Notes: generated by a model not told the origin, from the letters alone. A DNA stretch of 64,000 nt from Corella eumyota (GCA_963082875.1 OY720101.1:12361671-12425670), one strand, 5' to 3'. Numbered from the stretch's first letter, positions 10,952 to 25,680 are shown. A program made the numbers and translations.

Positions 10952-13539
10952 GAAAAATAGCCAAAATTAATACTGAAACTGAAATTTAACAAATATTTAA
11001 ACTTTTTTGTTTAACTGTATAACAATTTTCCCTTCAAAAAAACAAAAAATTTAAAACGCATCCAAAAACCATCGACCGCTTTTAAATAACTTAAAAGAAG
11101 TGAGATTCAGACAAGTGGTTTTAAGTGGGTTAGCACTACAATAAGATAGCACCCGCTTGACCTATCTGTACATTGCGCAATTGAATAAAGGATTAGAAAT
11201 GGTATGTAACATAAAGGTTAAGAAAATGTATTGGATATTTCCATACCGGTGTGGTTTTATACCTTTAAGAACCAGCATCATTTTTACCTTATAGTACTGT
11301 ACTAAAAAGCTATCTTTTTGTAAAGAAATATTTACTAAATACATACATATCTTTGTTTGTTCAAACACGAAAATTTAATATTTTTGCAAAAAAAGTTGAC
11401 GCTTTAACTTTGTAAACATTGCAAATTTCTTACGTCATCATTAACTTGCACCTTAGGTGACGTCACTTCCGCTATCTCATTTCCGGAGAAAGGACAAACC
11501 AAAAATCTTTAAAGGGTAATAAATATGATTAATAAAATCATGCGAGGTATAAATGTTGTTGTTATTAAAAAAATGCAAATTTGCAAAATAACGTGCTTGC
11601 TTTGGTCGGCATAATAAACAATAAACAAGTCATTTTAAATATATAAATAAACCATTTTTTTCTATGACTTATATTAAATAAATTTGATATAAGGCAAAAG
11701 TGCCCTTTTTTATTTACTTTTAATCGCATTATAATGTTATATTTCAAAATTTTTTTTTTTTTAAAGAAGTAAAAATTTTGTATTTAATTAATTATAAAGC
11801 ATAATGTAATTATTCATTTCCTATCTAATAGCATGTAATGACAGTTTGAATAAATACCAACATCTTATAATGAGGTAATTCACGCCGAAAATGAATTTAG
11901 TCTGCAATCTTTAAAAAGTTAAATGTCGCAAAACACGAATTTAAACAACAGAAACAAATTCAAAACAGTTAACCTTTATAACTAAAAAAGAAAAACTTAA
12001 TACTTATTTTGCCTTTTAATTTTTTTTTTATGTTTTATAGCCGTTTTATATACAACAACATTTGCTAATCTATAAATCCTTCAAAATTAGTTTTAAACTT
12101 TAAAAATTAACAATAAACCAAAAACACCTTATGGCTTCAAATTAACAGTCAATATAAAAACAGAAATAATTGTTTGCTATAGTATTTCTTATTAACTGTA
12201 TTGGTAAAATAGAATCAAACTATTATACCAATACCGTATAAGGCTTAATAAGAATTATAAGTAAAATATTAAATATTAAAAAGCAATAAAAAAAATTTGC
12301 AAAAAATACAAAGTTTATACTTTATGTTTATGTGTGTATGCTTCTTATTAACGGTAATAACCCAAGGGCATATTATTGAACTTTAAATTTTTGTTTTTCT
12401 ATTTTCAAAGTAAATATAACAATATTCGGCAAAATCACAAATTTAACTAGAAGTTATTCAAAACCTGTACATATGGAAATTGTGTGTTGTATAACATTGT
12501 TCCCTTTTTGATGTTTTTTTACCAAACATTTAATTTACTGTGCCGTTTATAAATCACTGTAGTAGTACAAGTTGTTAAATTTATGACTATTAGTCGGGAA
12601 CGGGTATTTGCTTAACTTTATGATTCACGTTTATTTAGGGCGACAAACACTACAGCATTAAATTATAACTTGTTTAATATCCGGTACTTTGTAAATCACT
12701 AAATTAAATAAATTAAAACTTTAAAATTTGGCAATCCTAATTAGGGTAAATAATAGCTTACAATATTATGATAATAATTTTGAAACTATTGTTAATATTG
12801 TTGTTTATATATAGAAAGTATAGTTATATTTCAATATCTTAGTTGTACAGTAGTTAATACATGTAAATATTATTTCCAAAACACAGCTAACTGGCCTTAA
12901 ACGGCGGTTTCAAAGCCGTAATTATTAGGTATAAACCCGCAAAATGTGATATGTCAAACTCTTTGGTTTTTCGCTCAAAGATAAGACTCGAACAATTGGT
13001 CACGCCTAGATGATTTTGTGTACATGTAGTCTGCTAGTCCGTCGTGAGAATTCGAGGAACAATAAAAGGTTAGCCTTGGCGCGATAAAGAAAACGAGTTG
13101 CTTTAGCGCAAAATATACAACAGAGCCCATCGACTTTTTATAGAGAACATTAGAATGACTCACATTGTCGCTCGTAAAAGATAAGAGCACTGCGAGATAT
13201 CAAAAACACTACTTCAGTTATCGCAGTTCTGCGCACTGGCTTTTTACACAAACGTAAAAATCGAAATCATTTTTGACATGAACACAAAATATTTTTATCT
13301 AAAGTTAGGGTTAAATTAAATTACTAACACAATTAGAAAAAAAGTATCTATAGATTTCGGTTACTATTTTTTTATAATCACAAATATGTAAACTTAAAAA
13401 AAACATTTTGTTAAAACCAGCAGCCTACTACCAGCAATTGGTTCTATTGTTTATTACATTAACCGGTCCGTTTTTAGGGGTATTGAGAAAATAGATTCTC
13501 GAGGGTCATTTTACATATGTCCAGTCCAGCACTTTAGCA

Positions 13540-13550
13540 GTCACGTGACC
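13540..13550. promoter_or_regulatory. Palindromic E-box GTCACGTGAC
   Basis: Third occurrence of the 10-bp palindrome, followed by C. It lies in non-coding DNA between the pseudo-GTPase gene and mex3. Confidence 0.35.
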
Positions 13551-16500
13551 AGTCTGTGAAGTGTCCGGTGTTAAAAAGTTCGGGCGAGTTCGAAATCTTT
13601 TAAAAAAGGTTAAATGTGGCTGCTTTAAAAACAAGCTTCAAAAATACAAATAACAATCCAATTGGTTTTATAATTGACCAAAATGTTATTGTTCTTAAAT
13701 ACAAACAAAAAAAATGGCCATAATTGCTTGAAATTAATTAACATTTCAAAATTGTAAAAATTTACCTCCAAAAAATAAAATGTTTAAGGTACATTTTTGA
13801 TACTAATTTTACATCGTTTTTTTAAAGTGGTTTATTGATTATTTAACCAAGATTAACATATAAGGGCTTACGTCATTTAGGTAAATATTGATAAAAAATA
13901 CCACATTTTTCAGGATTGTGTGTTTAGCGAATTTTAGCGCGCTATAAACTGATAAACGTGATTTAAATAAAATTAAAAAGCCTAATTTTACAAAATAGTA
14001 AAACAATTGCGCCATAAATTGCAATTTATTTGACAAAATTAAATTACTAATCAAAGCTATAAAGTTTCGCTAATTGCACAAGAAATAGGATATTAGTCGT
14101 AATTATCAAAACATGATTGTCACAAATGTACGTAATATTAACTTAAAAGTTAATTTCTCTTTACAAGAACAGAAATCAAGTAAAATGTCATTCACTTTTC
14201 TTGCCAGGCTTATTATTGTATGACGTACTTTGTAACAACTTCCGGCCAACGAACTGGCAATGAAAACTTTTAAAAGAAAACTAGCATAAAAGTTGTTTCA
14301 TTTATGTAGGCTTGTATGTATACCCTGCAAATTGCAACATAGTTAAAATAACGCATCACGTCACAATGGAATGACTGACAGCTCATTGTAAACAATATAA
14401 ATCACCTATTTGCTTAAGTCTTGTCAATTTAAAAAAGTTTTATAAGCGCGCCTGTTAGTCATTGAAAAATAACCCGTTTCTCTGGTTAGTTTGTTTACCT
14501 TTTTGACATTTTAATTCTTTATAATTTACGTTTAGCTTTAATAAGCTGTGTTCTAAAATATATACAACATGAAAAATGGGTTTTAATTCTTGGTGTTAGG
14601 TGTCCAAAATTTAAAAACAAAACCAGTTTTCGTTATTTTGTTTACAAATTTGTTGTGTTTAGGTAGTAATATAATATTACATACCTGTTTACATATTCAA
14701 ATCAAGTATTTTGAATTAATTTCATTCCAATTGCGGTTTAGTAGCCAAAAAAGATGAACATTTAAAGTTGCCCATTATGTATGTACTAGTTAAATTATTT
14801 GGTCTAGCCGAAATCTAAAAACCGAGGGTGTCGGGGCAGATTTTAGGCCATTACTTTTGCGATGCTATTTCCTGTCGCCATATAAGAATATGTCATGGTC
14901 CGATGGACGGTCCTATGACGTCACGAGATTTGGTTGAATGGCCTAAAGCTGTGTTGAACTTTTAACAAAATTTAAATGGAGAGTTTTCGACAAAACATAC
15001 AAATTTTAAACGATTTTTCGACATCCTGTGTTAATTGCTACCTAAAATTTGCAACTAAAATTAGAATACCGCTTTTAAAATCCTAAAAAAAACTTTTGTT
15101 TTGTAAAAAATTCTTTAAAAAATAATTTTTTTTTTGAAGAACGAAAAGTACAAATTTTTTTATTGGCAGAAAAATAAAAATCTTTACATATCTCAAAATC
15201 AAGTTTGTTCCATCAGGTATTAACTGATTTTTTTGTTATAATAGCTTAAAAACACAAGGTATAAATACAGAAAAACACACAAAAACTAGCACACAAAAAA
15301 CATGACTAAATAGAATATATAGCACACACAAGTGTATAGAATATTTTGTTTTTTATCTTTTTCTGAAAAATTAAAATATTTCTAAAACAAGTAAAGCAGT
15401 AACAAAAACAGAACAAAAGTATAACAGTTTGAAACGAAATAAAATAACAAAATAAAAGCTGTATAGTAACAAATAAAATGAACTTAAAAATCTGTACTTT
15501 CGCGAAACAAAAACTAAAAATCTTTTTAACAAAACTAGAATCTTTTTGGTTGAAAAATTGAAATAAAGTCACTTAAAAATTTAAGCTTTTAAACACAAAA
15601 CATTTAACAGAATAATATGACTAATTCTAGGCACAAAATTGGTTTTAAAAATTTTTAAATGCTACATTAAAGATTTTCTAATTTGCCACTAGTATATATA
15701 TATGTATATACAATTTTGAGAAATATTATCAATAACGCACAGCGCTACGATATATTAAACACAAAAAACAGCCATATGCAAAAAGGTAGTATGTTATTAA
15801 TGAAAAAAAATGACTTCGTAATTTAATTTAACTTTGGGTTAATATTTAATTGCTACAGCAAAAATCGGGGACGGAGTAAAATGCTTTTAAAGCAGTATTT
15901 AATATCAATAACTTATTTTTAACACTCTTTAAATAGAAAAACATAGCACCAAAAATCTAAATATTTTTATGTTTTTTTGGAAAAAAATTATTGAAAATGC
16001 CTGTTGCATAGAACGCTTTTTGTAATGTTATTTTTGAATTGTTTTTAGGTTTTTATGAATGAAACTGTATTTACTACAGTTGGTATATAACACAGTGGAA
16101 TTTATAAAAATGATTGAAAGTGTAGAAACTATTTGACGATCTTTTACAACCAAAATGCCTTAAAGTAACAAAAATATTTATTAAAAAAAAAACTTAAATT
16201 GTTATTTTGAAAAAGTGTGCGTGTAGGTGTGAAATTTTGACAAAGAAATCCCCAAAACCGTCAAAAATTAAAAAAATGTAAAAGAAAAAAGGCAAACTAA
16301 TAAGTGAAATTAAAAAAATTAAAAACATTATCCTCGCCCAGAGAGAAAAAAATATAACAAAGATAAAATAAAAACTATTCTGCTGCTGGAAAATAGGTTA
16401 TACAAAATATATTATTTGGTAATAAATAAAAAGTAATAAGGCAGTAGCCAGCGTTGGTTACTGGACCATATAAAAGTAAACAGAGGCAGTAAAGAAACTA

Positions 16501-17041
16501 TTGGCTTCAATACAAAAATAAAAAAAAGGTTTCTTAATTTTTTTGTGAGCAGCAAACGCCAAAAAATTCGGGCAGTGGTTTTTACCGACGACACATGATT
16601 GTAAAAACAAACAAAAAAGATGCAACAGCAGCTAAAACATCATCATAATCTTGGCAAAACAAAAGAAAATATAAAACTTAAAATTAATTTTGCAGCATTG
16701 TCTGCCTACTACATGACTGTTATTAGAGCAGCGTTGGTAAGAACATAAAAAAAAAATTGTTAAATAATTTACAAGACTATAGAAGCAATATATAATAATA
16801 ACATAACGTATATATGTATCTATATGAAACCTGCTACTATGATATAGTCAAAATATAATTTTTTTCGTAGAAAATAAAAAATCCTGTGGAAAATCCTAGT
16901 AGGAAGACAGGTATGGCAGTAGAATAATAGTAATATGATGATAAGTATAAGTATAATAAAATAGAATTTTCACACTAACACACTTAACTACCAAACGAAA
17001 GCCTACACAAAAATCCTGGGGGGGTAAAAAAAGTTCACATC

Positions 17042-19371
17042 TTACTTTTGAATGCGCAACGCCATTGAGGCAGGCTGGTTACAGCAAGGGCACTGTGATG
17101 TGGTCTTCGACACAACTGAGTTGGCACATGCCAGACAAAACAGGTTGTGGCCACATGGGACAAGTGCCGCGGCTACGGATCCCTCGTTGCACATGACGCA
17201 ACGCTGTGGGATTTTAGGAAGCTCGGGAAAACGAAGAAGACCAAGTGATTCAATTGGAGAGCCGGAGGGAAGACTATCAGTTGTTCCTCCTAGAATAAAA
17301 ATAAATATTTAGATAACTAGAATCAATTTTAAAATACAAGCGAATTAGTAAAACTTGAGGACTACAAACTTACCAGATGAGTAACCACTTTCTATGTGCA
17401 AAGCAGGGGTTGTAGCTGTATACATTGAACTTGTAGGTAAGTTCGAAAGATTGCAGAGCTCTAAACTCGGATTGCTACTTGAGGTTGAATCAACTGAGTC
17501 AGAACCGACTCTTCGGACTTGATTATGGTGGAAATTACTCGTTGGAGACTGAAGACTTGCCATATTTACAGGATTGATCATCGGAAAGCCGGAATCTGAA
17601 AATGTTGGAGAGGATCTTGGCTGCTGTGCTCCGATGCTTGAAAATGACGCCGGGCTTACCCCAGAGCTACTCGAACTGCTGCTGTGACTTCGTCTTTGTG
17701 TAGGAAATTGGAATGTTGAAAGATGATTTTCTGTTGATGGCGTCATGTCGTTTGTGTTTATTCCGGTACTCCATTGTCGGTTTGCAAGCTGGTTTTGATT
17801 GTTTTGCTCAAAATATCCTGGAATGACGTTTGTTGGGAATGCAGCGTCTAAACAGAAAATCATTTTTTAGGCCGCTTTACAGAATCAAGCAAAAACGAAA
17901 TTATAAAAAACCACATTATGTCTGCTGTGGTTACATTTTTGTGGTTTAAAAAAAATTTAATAAATGTGCTTACCCAATGACGGGAATCTGCCCAACTGTT
18001 GTTGTTGTTGCTGTACCATGTTAATATAATCCTGTGAATTTGGTGTGAAATCTGCACTGTTGACAGCAGATGGAAAAAAACTTGGGGCTTGCGATCTCAA
18101 CAAACTGTTATTTGAATTGTTGTACGGAATAAATGCAGAAGAAGTAGAAGTCCTAAAAATAAATTTTAAGTATTAATTTTGAGAATTTGTTTTTCTTAAA
18201 TTCCACTTTTTGTTAAGTACTTACGTTGCTTTGTAGTTGGCATTGCAAACCGTCGATTGCGTGGAAGTCATTCTGAATGTTGACGAAACAGAAGGGCTGC
18301 CCACTTCTGTGCCATTATTACGGAAATCGTCGTCGACACTTATTTGTTGAGTGCCTGTTCGCGTCGCAATGTGAGCTTCAATTTCTTCTTTAGCTTTTTC
18401 AACATTTTCTGGTAATCCTAAAAAATATTGAAAATAAATTTGTTAAAAAAAATATTAAAAAATAAATCAATTTTAACAAAAATTTTATTTATTTTACCTG
18501 TAACTTCAAAAACTGGTTCCTTGTCCCGTGAAGGTGTCACAATATAAGTGTGGGTCTGTTGTTGGATTCGTTTTATTGTTGCACCTTTTGGTCCCACAAC
18601 AAGCCCCACAACCCTATATGGGACCCGCACTTGAAGGGTGATGGTCCCAGCATTTGCATCGGCTTCAGTGCTGTTTGTTGGACTCGCTACTGCCCCTTGT
18701 GTTGTGCTCATCAGTGCATGTCGATTTCGGGAAGCTCTGCAAAAAAAATTTATTAAAAAAAACTCTCAAAAATTGATATTTAAAAAAATTAAAATAGTGC
18801 AGAATTTTTTACCTGATTTGTGTAAAATGCTCTGCTGCTGATTGGACCTCCCTTCTTGCCATTGCAACGTCTTCCTTTCTCCCAGTGACAACAAAAACAG
18901 GCTCTTCCCCTCGGACAGGTGTTTTTATGTAGGTGTTCGTTTTAGCTCGCAATGCCTTGATTTTGCAACCTGTAAAATGTGAAGTATAATTTTAGATCTG
19001 AATAGGAAGTCATCAACAATAACCTACACAAAATATGTAGGAGATGTGTATTATGTAAACAGTAAATTTAAATTTAGTTTTATAAATTATTAACCTACAG
19101 AATAGTGCATTTTTTTTAAATTATCAGTTTGTTTACCTTGGCGCCCGACAATTTCGGCGACATGTTCCGAACTCGGAACCGGAACGCATTCGGTCATATT
19201 TTGACTTTTCTTTCCTTTTGTAACTTCGTCGTAACTAGACGTCGAACTATCGTCGTCACATGTCCCTAACAATCCTAAATTAGATAACTCAAGTGCTATC
19301 TGAAGAGCGCGTTGGTCTTCATGGGTGTTGCCTAAATTTGAAGAGTCCAATTCTGCCAACATGGTCTGCAT
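17042..19371 (-). CDS. mex3: MEX3 family RNA-binding E3 ubiquitin ligase (two KH domains + RING), 574 aa
   Basis: MEX3 proteins bind mRNA 3' UTRs through tandem KH domains and carry a C-terminal RING E3 domain. They control translation and RNA stability in early development. Seven minus-strand exons close in frame: 19371-19137, 18969-18813, 18736-18498, 18417-18225, 18152-17974, 17847-17374 and 17289-17042. KH1 starts near residue 58 ([19 protein letters not shown]) with GXXG loop GRQG at 76-79. KH2 has [18 protein letters not shown] followed by GPKG at 179-182. Residues about 240-490 are Ser/Asn/Gln-rich linker with a short poly-Gln. The C3HC4 RING runs from Cys523 (CVMC ... CGH ... CLAC ... 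CPCC) to near the end, finishing ALRIQK-stop. Length matches vertebrate MEX3 proteins (about 520-660 aa). The flank upstream holds an E-box cluster. Identity is near certain from the KH and RING sequences; the exact paralogue is not meaningful in a tunicate. Confidence 0.95.
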
Positions 19372-19599
19372 CCTTTCGTCCCTCTTTTCGATTGTTTTTA
19401 ACGTTTAAAAAGTATTTTAAAATTCTAGAACTGCTTTACGCATACAAAATAGAATAAAATCTAAATATAAAAACAATTTAATAAATAAATTTGTGTTAAC
19501 TAAGCACTGGCTAACTAATACTAAACGCACGCCGAAAATAACTCGGCAATTTTTTATGAAACAACTCGCAAAACAAACTTCTCGTCTAGCCAAACATTA

Positions 19600-19930
19600 T
19601 TAAATGAGCAAATTTCCGTGGTCGCTCGCCTCTTTAACAGCCTCGTGCCCGTGTGCTTTGTCTGATATTCTGATCCAATCGAATTGATTTATCTAATCAC
19701 GTGGGCATCTTACTTTTATCCGAACCACGAGGTTGCCTTTTTTCCTTAAAGCGAAAGAAAAAGGCAAGAAAATCGTGCTCTCCCGCAGGCACGTGTTTTG
19801 GGTTCGCGCCATGCTGTATGAGTTAGTAGGCTGGAATTTCTGCGGCAAAGTGGACGCAATAATAATCACATCTCGTCCTAATCAACAATCACACAGCGTG
19901 AAGTAAGCTGGAATTTTCTCTTCTCAATGT
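19600..19930 (-). promoter_or_regulatory. GC-richer putative proximal promoter or 5' UTR of mex3
   Basis: This 330-bp patch lies just upstream of the mex3 start codon and is clearly richer in G+C than its surroundings. It carries two CACGTG E-boxes (19698, 19790). No strong TATA box stands out. The call rests on position and composition. Confidence 0.4.
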
Positions 19931-22874
19931 CAGACGACCATGCGGGCAATTTATAACAAAAAAATGATGAAATCAAGTATACCGTCGTATTACCTTTTTC
20001 TTTGTTTATAATATTATTAAAAATTGACCGTTTTTTAAACAAATTATTTTTAACATGAGATTAATATAATATTTCGAATTAGAAGTTCAACGCACTGACC
20101 TATTATACCTCTAACTAAAAACCATTCTAAAATAACACAATTTTAGAGATTTTATAAACAAAAAACTCGAATTTTGTTTTTAAAAATAACATTCACCGAA
20201 AAACGCATCAATAGCGCAACCTTACGGATAAAAAAAACGTCGTGGCATAGCCTCAAATACTTAAAATTGAAGGCTAACAAACTGATGACCAAGAATATAA
20301 AAATCAAACATTGGGAATTGCTTATAAACACTAAAACGCGTGCGTTTTGCCTTTTTCTACATAGTTCTCTATTTACATTAGCACCTCGTGTTATAATTAC
20401 CAATACCTGGTCAACACATGCAAGAGTTTGCCGATCGGATTTGCAAACTAGCTCTCAAACTAATTAAGGTGTCCGCTGGCCTAGATTAGACGTAATATAA
20501 TAAAAAGACCGGTAATAAGATAAATAGGATTTAAGACTTTGATCAAATAAATAGTAAAACGATAACAAAATTGAAACAACATAAATACCAAAAAAACAAG
20601 GGCCGTATGAAATCTAAAAACAACCATGCCATAAAATACTGTAAAAACGTTATGTAAACATTAATATTTACGGTTTGTTTTAAATTATAAAATTAATTTT
20701 GTCATTTTTCTGTGGCATTTATTTAATATTTATTCTAAATTTTTATATTACTTTTATTGATGCGCAAAAAAAACAGTTTTTGCATAATATTACTGATTTA
20801 ATTATGATCCTAGCCCGCTACACGTCGCGTTAATCCGTTTATAAGACTTTTCTAGACAACACCAGCAGCGTATTTAATAATCACAGCACCCTATATCGTT
20901 TAGAAGTGTTATAACACAATAAAGAAATATGAACGCATTTTACTTTGCCGCTTTTTGGACAATACTGCGCCAGTGCATTTGAAATATAAAGGTTTTTAAT
21001 TGGACAATGTTTTAACACGTGTGCACGTGAAGTAACTAAGGTTACATTGAAGGTGTTTGGAAAATAAATTTTTGACAAATTAGTGTAATTGATATTAACC
21101 TAAAAAAATATGAAAAAAATGTTTAGAAATTTTAAAAGCATTTAAATGGTAGGGCAATATTATAACAGTTTTAAAAATGCGTTTTTATACTGGTTTTTAA
21201 ATTTTAATATGCAAATAAAATAGTATAAACTCACAGCCTTATAAATGAAATAGCAGTTTTTTTATTGAAGGAAAATAAACGCTTACTTCTAATAAATCGT
21301 ACACTAGAAAAAAAATTAATGGCTTACGAAAACATGATTAGAAAGCCGTCAAAAAAACTATCATCAAAAAATGTACAAAAAAATAATTCAAAAATTTCGT
21401 AAAAAAAACAATTTTTTTAAGCAAAATTATAATCCTAGTCACCAAATAAAAAAAAAATTAGGATGTCTTAATTAACAGCCAAGAGTAGTATGTAAATTTT
21501 TAACAGAATTGTAAAATAAAACGGGAGTATAGTATTACACAGACCTGAAATAAAACACCTTTAAAATAAGTCTGGTTAGTATAACCGAACTAACATTGTA
21601 GGGATATAAAAAAATACGGAAAACTAAATGAAAAAAAAATCTAATTTTAATATTTTCAATTTTTTTTTTCAAAAGCCGAAAAAGGAAAAAAAAGTACGTG
21701 TGAAATACTAAGAAAAAGTAATTGTCATTTAAATTTAAAAATCGGGTTTTTTATAAATAATATTTTTTTATTGGTGTATAATATTAATTACAACCGGTTA
21801 GCAGCAAAAATTAAAAAAAAAGTGATTTTTAACAGTTTTTATTTTTTTTGTAAGTTTTTTATCGATAATTGACGAGAAAATATAAAGAAAAGAACATAAG
21901 GCAGTGGATAGTGAATACTTGAACACAATATTGTCGGCAAATTCTAAAAAATAAAAACAAAAAATATTAAATATTTTAAAATTAAAAAAAAATGTGCAAA
22001 AAAAATTAAACTAAACTTAGAGCATAAAAAACCATTACATTTAAGTAATTTTACTAATAATAGCTTATATGCATTTGATTTATTAAAATTTCTCAAAAAA
22101 TTAAAAAAATTTGAATATTAATGTTTCGCTACTAAACGACTGAAGTTTAGAACGCCTAATCACGTGACCTAGTTAGCGCAAAACGCTGGGAAAATAACAG
22201 GAAGTAATAGAAAGAATTAAATTCAAATTTAAAAATTTAGTACATACATTTCAACGCCTTTACCGTGTTTTTAAAACAACAAAAAACTAACCGATTTGCC
22301 GGGATTTCCGTTATTAGAAGTGTTATATATATGTAGCCTAATTAAATTAACCTTTTTCAAACTTATGACCTGTTTTTGCAAATCTTTTTTCGAAAATAAC
22401 AAAAAATAATTGTTGCCCTTAAAAAAATTAATAAATTAAAAAATGCATTTTTTTGGCCTGTTCTGTTATTATAAATTATAAAAATGATTTTTACGTTATT
22501 TTTTTTAACCAAAATACACTTAAAAGCGTTTTAAACCCTTTTTTACATACGAATTACATAACAAAATGATACAATTTTTGTTTTTAACACTACATTAAAT
22601 AAACTTACCTAGTTTGTTATTACATAAAAATCGTTCAGCTGTAACGATATTATTTATGCACTATTAACTAGTGCCATCTTAATAATATGACACATTTGTT
22701 AAGGGGGCATTTAAGGGGATTTAAACATACAAAATGAGGGTAGTTTTTGATTTATTATTAATGTAAAATTACTGATAATATAGGGTAAAAAGATTAGTGA
22801 CATATTGTCGAAAACTATTCTAGTTTATAAACGTTTTACCAAAAACTACATGTCAAAACGCCACAATATTATTT
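19931..22874. other. mex3 upstream non-coding DNA
   Basis: No coding exon seen. Three E-boxes occur: a close pair CACGTG at 21016 and 21024 that share flanking bases, and one inside TCACGTGA at 22160. Between about 21.2 and 22.1 kb the sequence is dominated by A and T runs. Confidence 0.4.
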
Positions 22875-23086
22875 TTTTTGTATATATCTTTATCCTCGAT
22901 GTGGGAAAGTCGAATGCGCGACTTAAACATAGGGTAACATCAGTTACCCCGACCCAGTCTCGAGTTGCCGGTGGCAGTTTGGGATATTATTACTTAAGGG
23001 CGCTACAGCATGAGATCAGTGGGGATTGAACCCACGACCTCATGTGTGGTGTAGCAAGTGTTCTTACCACTACACCACGCTGCCGG
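22875..23086 (-). repeat. tRNA-derived SINE, near full length
   Basis: Reading the minus strand, the head GGCAGCGTGGTGTAGTGGT (A-box-like) is followed by a B-box GGGTTCAATCCCC. Then come a middle part and a conserved 3' part containing GAGACTGGGTCGG, GTTACCCTATGTTTAAG and CCCACATCGAGG. The same order recurs in more than a dozen copies in this window. It resembles the composite SINE class described from Ciona; exact family name not verified. Confidence 0.8.
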
Positions 23087-25680
23087 TATTAAAAATGGGA
23101 CATTTTTTAACCCTATTTTACCCTAACCCCCCCCTCTAGTAAATACCCCTTTAATTTCCAACAAAATGATAGACCAAAATTTCGGTAAAAAATCTTTTTC
23201 AAAATTTTAGTTTTTTCGGTATAATAATTTTCGGTTATTTGGGCTCTAAGAAAGGCTATGTAATTATTAATGATTATAGCAAATAATGATACAAATAACG
23301 ACTTACAGACCTCATAATAAAAAATAGGCCACTTAAATATATTTATAAATATATTGCAAAATCCACAAAAAAATATAAATTGTACAAATTTATAGGGTAT
23401 TATATACCTTAAGAAGTTAAAAATGCGTTGTCATTATTACACCACAGTATTTATATCACGTGATTAATTTTCGATCCATTTCAATTTAACGACAGCGAAA
23501 AAGTAGTCCGACAAAATTGAACACCTTTCTAATGAAATTTCACGTTAGAACCAAGGCAATTAAACCTGGAATCTGATACCACCGGTCAGCGGGCCTTTTA
23601 ATGAAACGATGAAAACGAAATGCGGCCTTCAATTTCATTTTAATCTTAAGAGCCGAAATGTTTGACCCAGTTAAACCAATCTTGATGAAGTGCTTGCTGT
23701 ATTTTTAAGTCGTTAGCTTTACGTTTTTATAGGCGTGAGTATTGTAAAATTAGGGGTAAAAACGTAAAAAAATGGGGTCAAAATAACAAAATAAATGCAG
23801 TTCTACAGAAAATAAAAAAAATTTTGATATTTTTTTATGCACAAAATTTTAAGCCAAAAATGACAAAAAAATCACATTTTTAATATTTTTAATCCATAAA
23901 AAAACCTAATAACACACAAAACCAATTAGAATCTTTAAATTTTTGTAATTCCTAATCCCGTAATCGTAAAACCAAAATGGAAACAAGTTATATAACATTA
24001 TATTAGTAGGTCAAAAGCCAGGTTGACCTAGTTAATATAACACTTTATACAAAACAGGTAATTTCTCCATCCAAAAACACGTGCAAGCTAAGATTGATTG
24101 ACTTTTTTGTCGTTACAGGGTTGCATAGTAATTGCGCAACGCGGTACTATGTAATGGGAAATTGTGACGTCATAAGAGAATGTTAGAAATGTGTTGCAAC
24201 ATTTTTATTTATGTTTTTTTAGGTATTTGTTACAAAAAGTTGTAAATATCCATTTTTAGGCCTGATTTTTTTAGTGAAATAGAAGTTTTAAAGGGTTTAA
24301 GCATATTGGAAATGACTTCTTTAGCAAAATATAAAAATAATATTTAAAAAAGTAAAAAAAAAATTAAAAAAATCACTTTCTCAAAACCACTTTCTTAAAA
24401 TTAAATAAAAACAAAACAAAAAAAACTTCAAATTAAACAGATGTTACACGTTTAATTATCCATAACCAAACTATTAAAGATAACAGCTACCATGCCTAAT
24501 TTACAAAACACAAAACAAATCATGTTTTTTTTGAAGTTTTTACATTTCGTAATGCTTTGAATAGCATTTACCGTATTACATTAATTAAATAAACACGTGA
24601 CTTTTTTGTTTATTTTAAAGGTAATATAATATAAACGCTCGACCTGTAGATTAAAAAAAAAATAGATCACTTTTAATTTACGGTCCTTCTAAAAATTCAG
24701 AACCGTAAAAGTAAAGAGAGGTGAGATCCGTAAAAGTAACAAGAACATTGCATTTTAAATTATTTCGATTATAAAATAATAATAACCTACCATAAGATAC
24801 ATGGTTAATATAGAGTTAGGATTTATATATTAAGGATATATTAAGTGTAAAAGTATATAAGTATATATATTAAATATAAAATTATTGCAAACTCCAGAAA
24901 AAATATAAAATTATTTGCAAAAATTATCGATTAAATTTCTGCATTTAAAACGTACGTAAAAACCCAGAAAAAAAACGGTTTAAAATTTTAAATGTGCAAC
25001 TTTATAACTTGCAGGCATCCTAATAGGTATAACAAACAGGAAAACTGTAATTTAAGATTTATTAATTCGAATTGAAAAACAACACTTCCCTTTGAAAGGA
25101 AATTACCAAAACGTTAACTACAAACTTTAACATAAAATCAATCTATACTTATATATTAACATACTACAGTGTTTGTCGTATTTTAGATATTGTGTGCACA
25201 GAATATTGACCATATTTTATTTGATAAATGAAACCCGGAAAAAATAGATCAATTTATATTAATTATTTTGGCGTTTTTGTTGTTTGGAGAAGAGCGTTTG
25301 GTAAAGGGAATTTTCGGTGATAGTAAATAATAAATAGTAGATTTCGGCCACGTGATTTTTACAGCCAAATTTTTTGTTAATTTTACCAAACTTTAAAATA
25401 TATATTTACATACTCGAACCATAATTCTATAGTTATTATACACCTATCTAATCATGGGTTATTATTATTTTTAAATTGAGGTAATAAATATATATTGTTC
25501 TTGTTACTTATAGAGATCTTACATTTTATTACTTTAATGGTCCGATTTTTTAGAGACGTTATAGTGATTTTTTAAATGCATTAAATGCGACTTAAAATTG
25601 TTAGATTCAGTAGTGGAATTTTTTAATTTTGAACGAACCCGCGATAATAATTTAACCTTTATGCAAACACCAAATTTCCA
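23087..25680. other. mex3-MBD2/3 intergenic DNA, left part
   Basis: AT-rich, no coding exon. Holds E-boxes at 23457, 24078, 24594 and 25349. A short dispersed repeat with CCGTAAAAGTAA motifs lies at 24701-24745 (see the copy at 60285). Confidence 0.4.

Larger units (their letters stand above)
6992..17041. other. About 10 kb with no supportable coding exon; mex3 3' UTR at its right end
   Basis: Only short ORFs (under 92 codons) without paired splice signals or family resemblance occur here. A GC-richer patch at 7330-7460, just upstream of the pseudo-GTPase gene, carries a perfect GGTCACGTGACC palindrome and looks promoter-like. Two further TCACGTGA palindromes lie at 10940 and 13540. The segment from about 15.1 to 17.04 kb is T-rich on the minus strand and lies directly after the mex3 stop, so it may be a long 3' UTR; an AATAAA on the minus strand lies at 15159-15164. 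Conserved non-coding elements or small RNAs cannot be excluded by eye. Confidence 0.45.

Noticed and set aside
20152-20467. Overlapping ORFs of 83 and 97 codons on opposite strands
   Set aside because: Both read AT-rich spacer, lack splice signals and domain resemblance, and overlap each other antisense.
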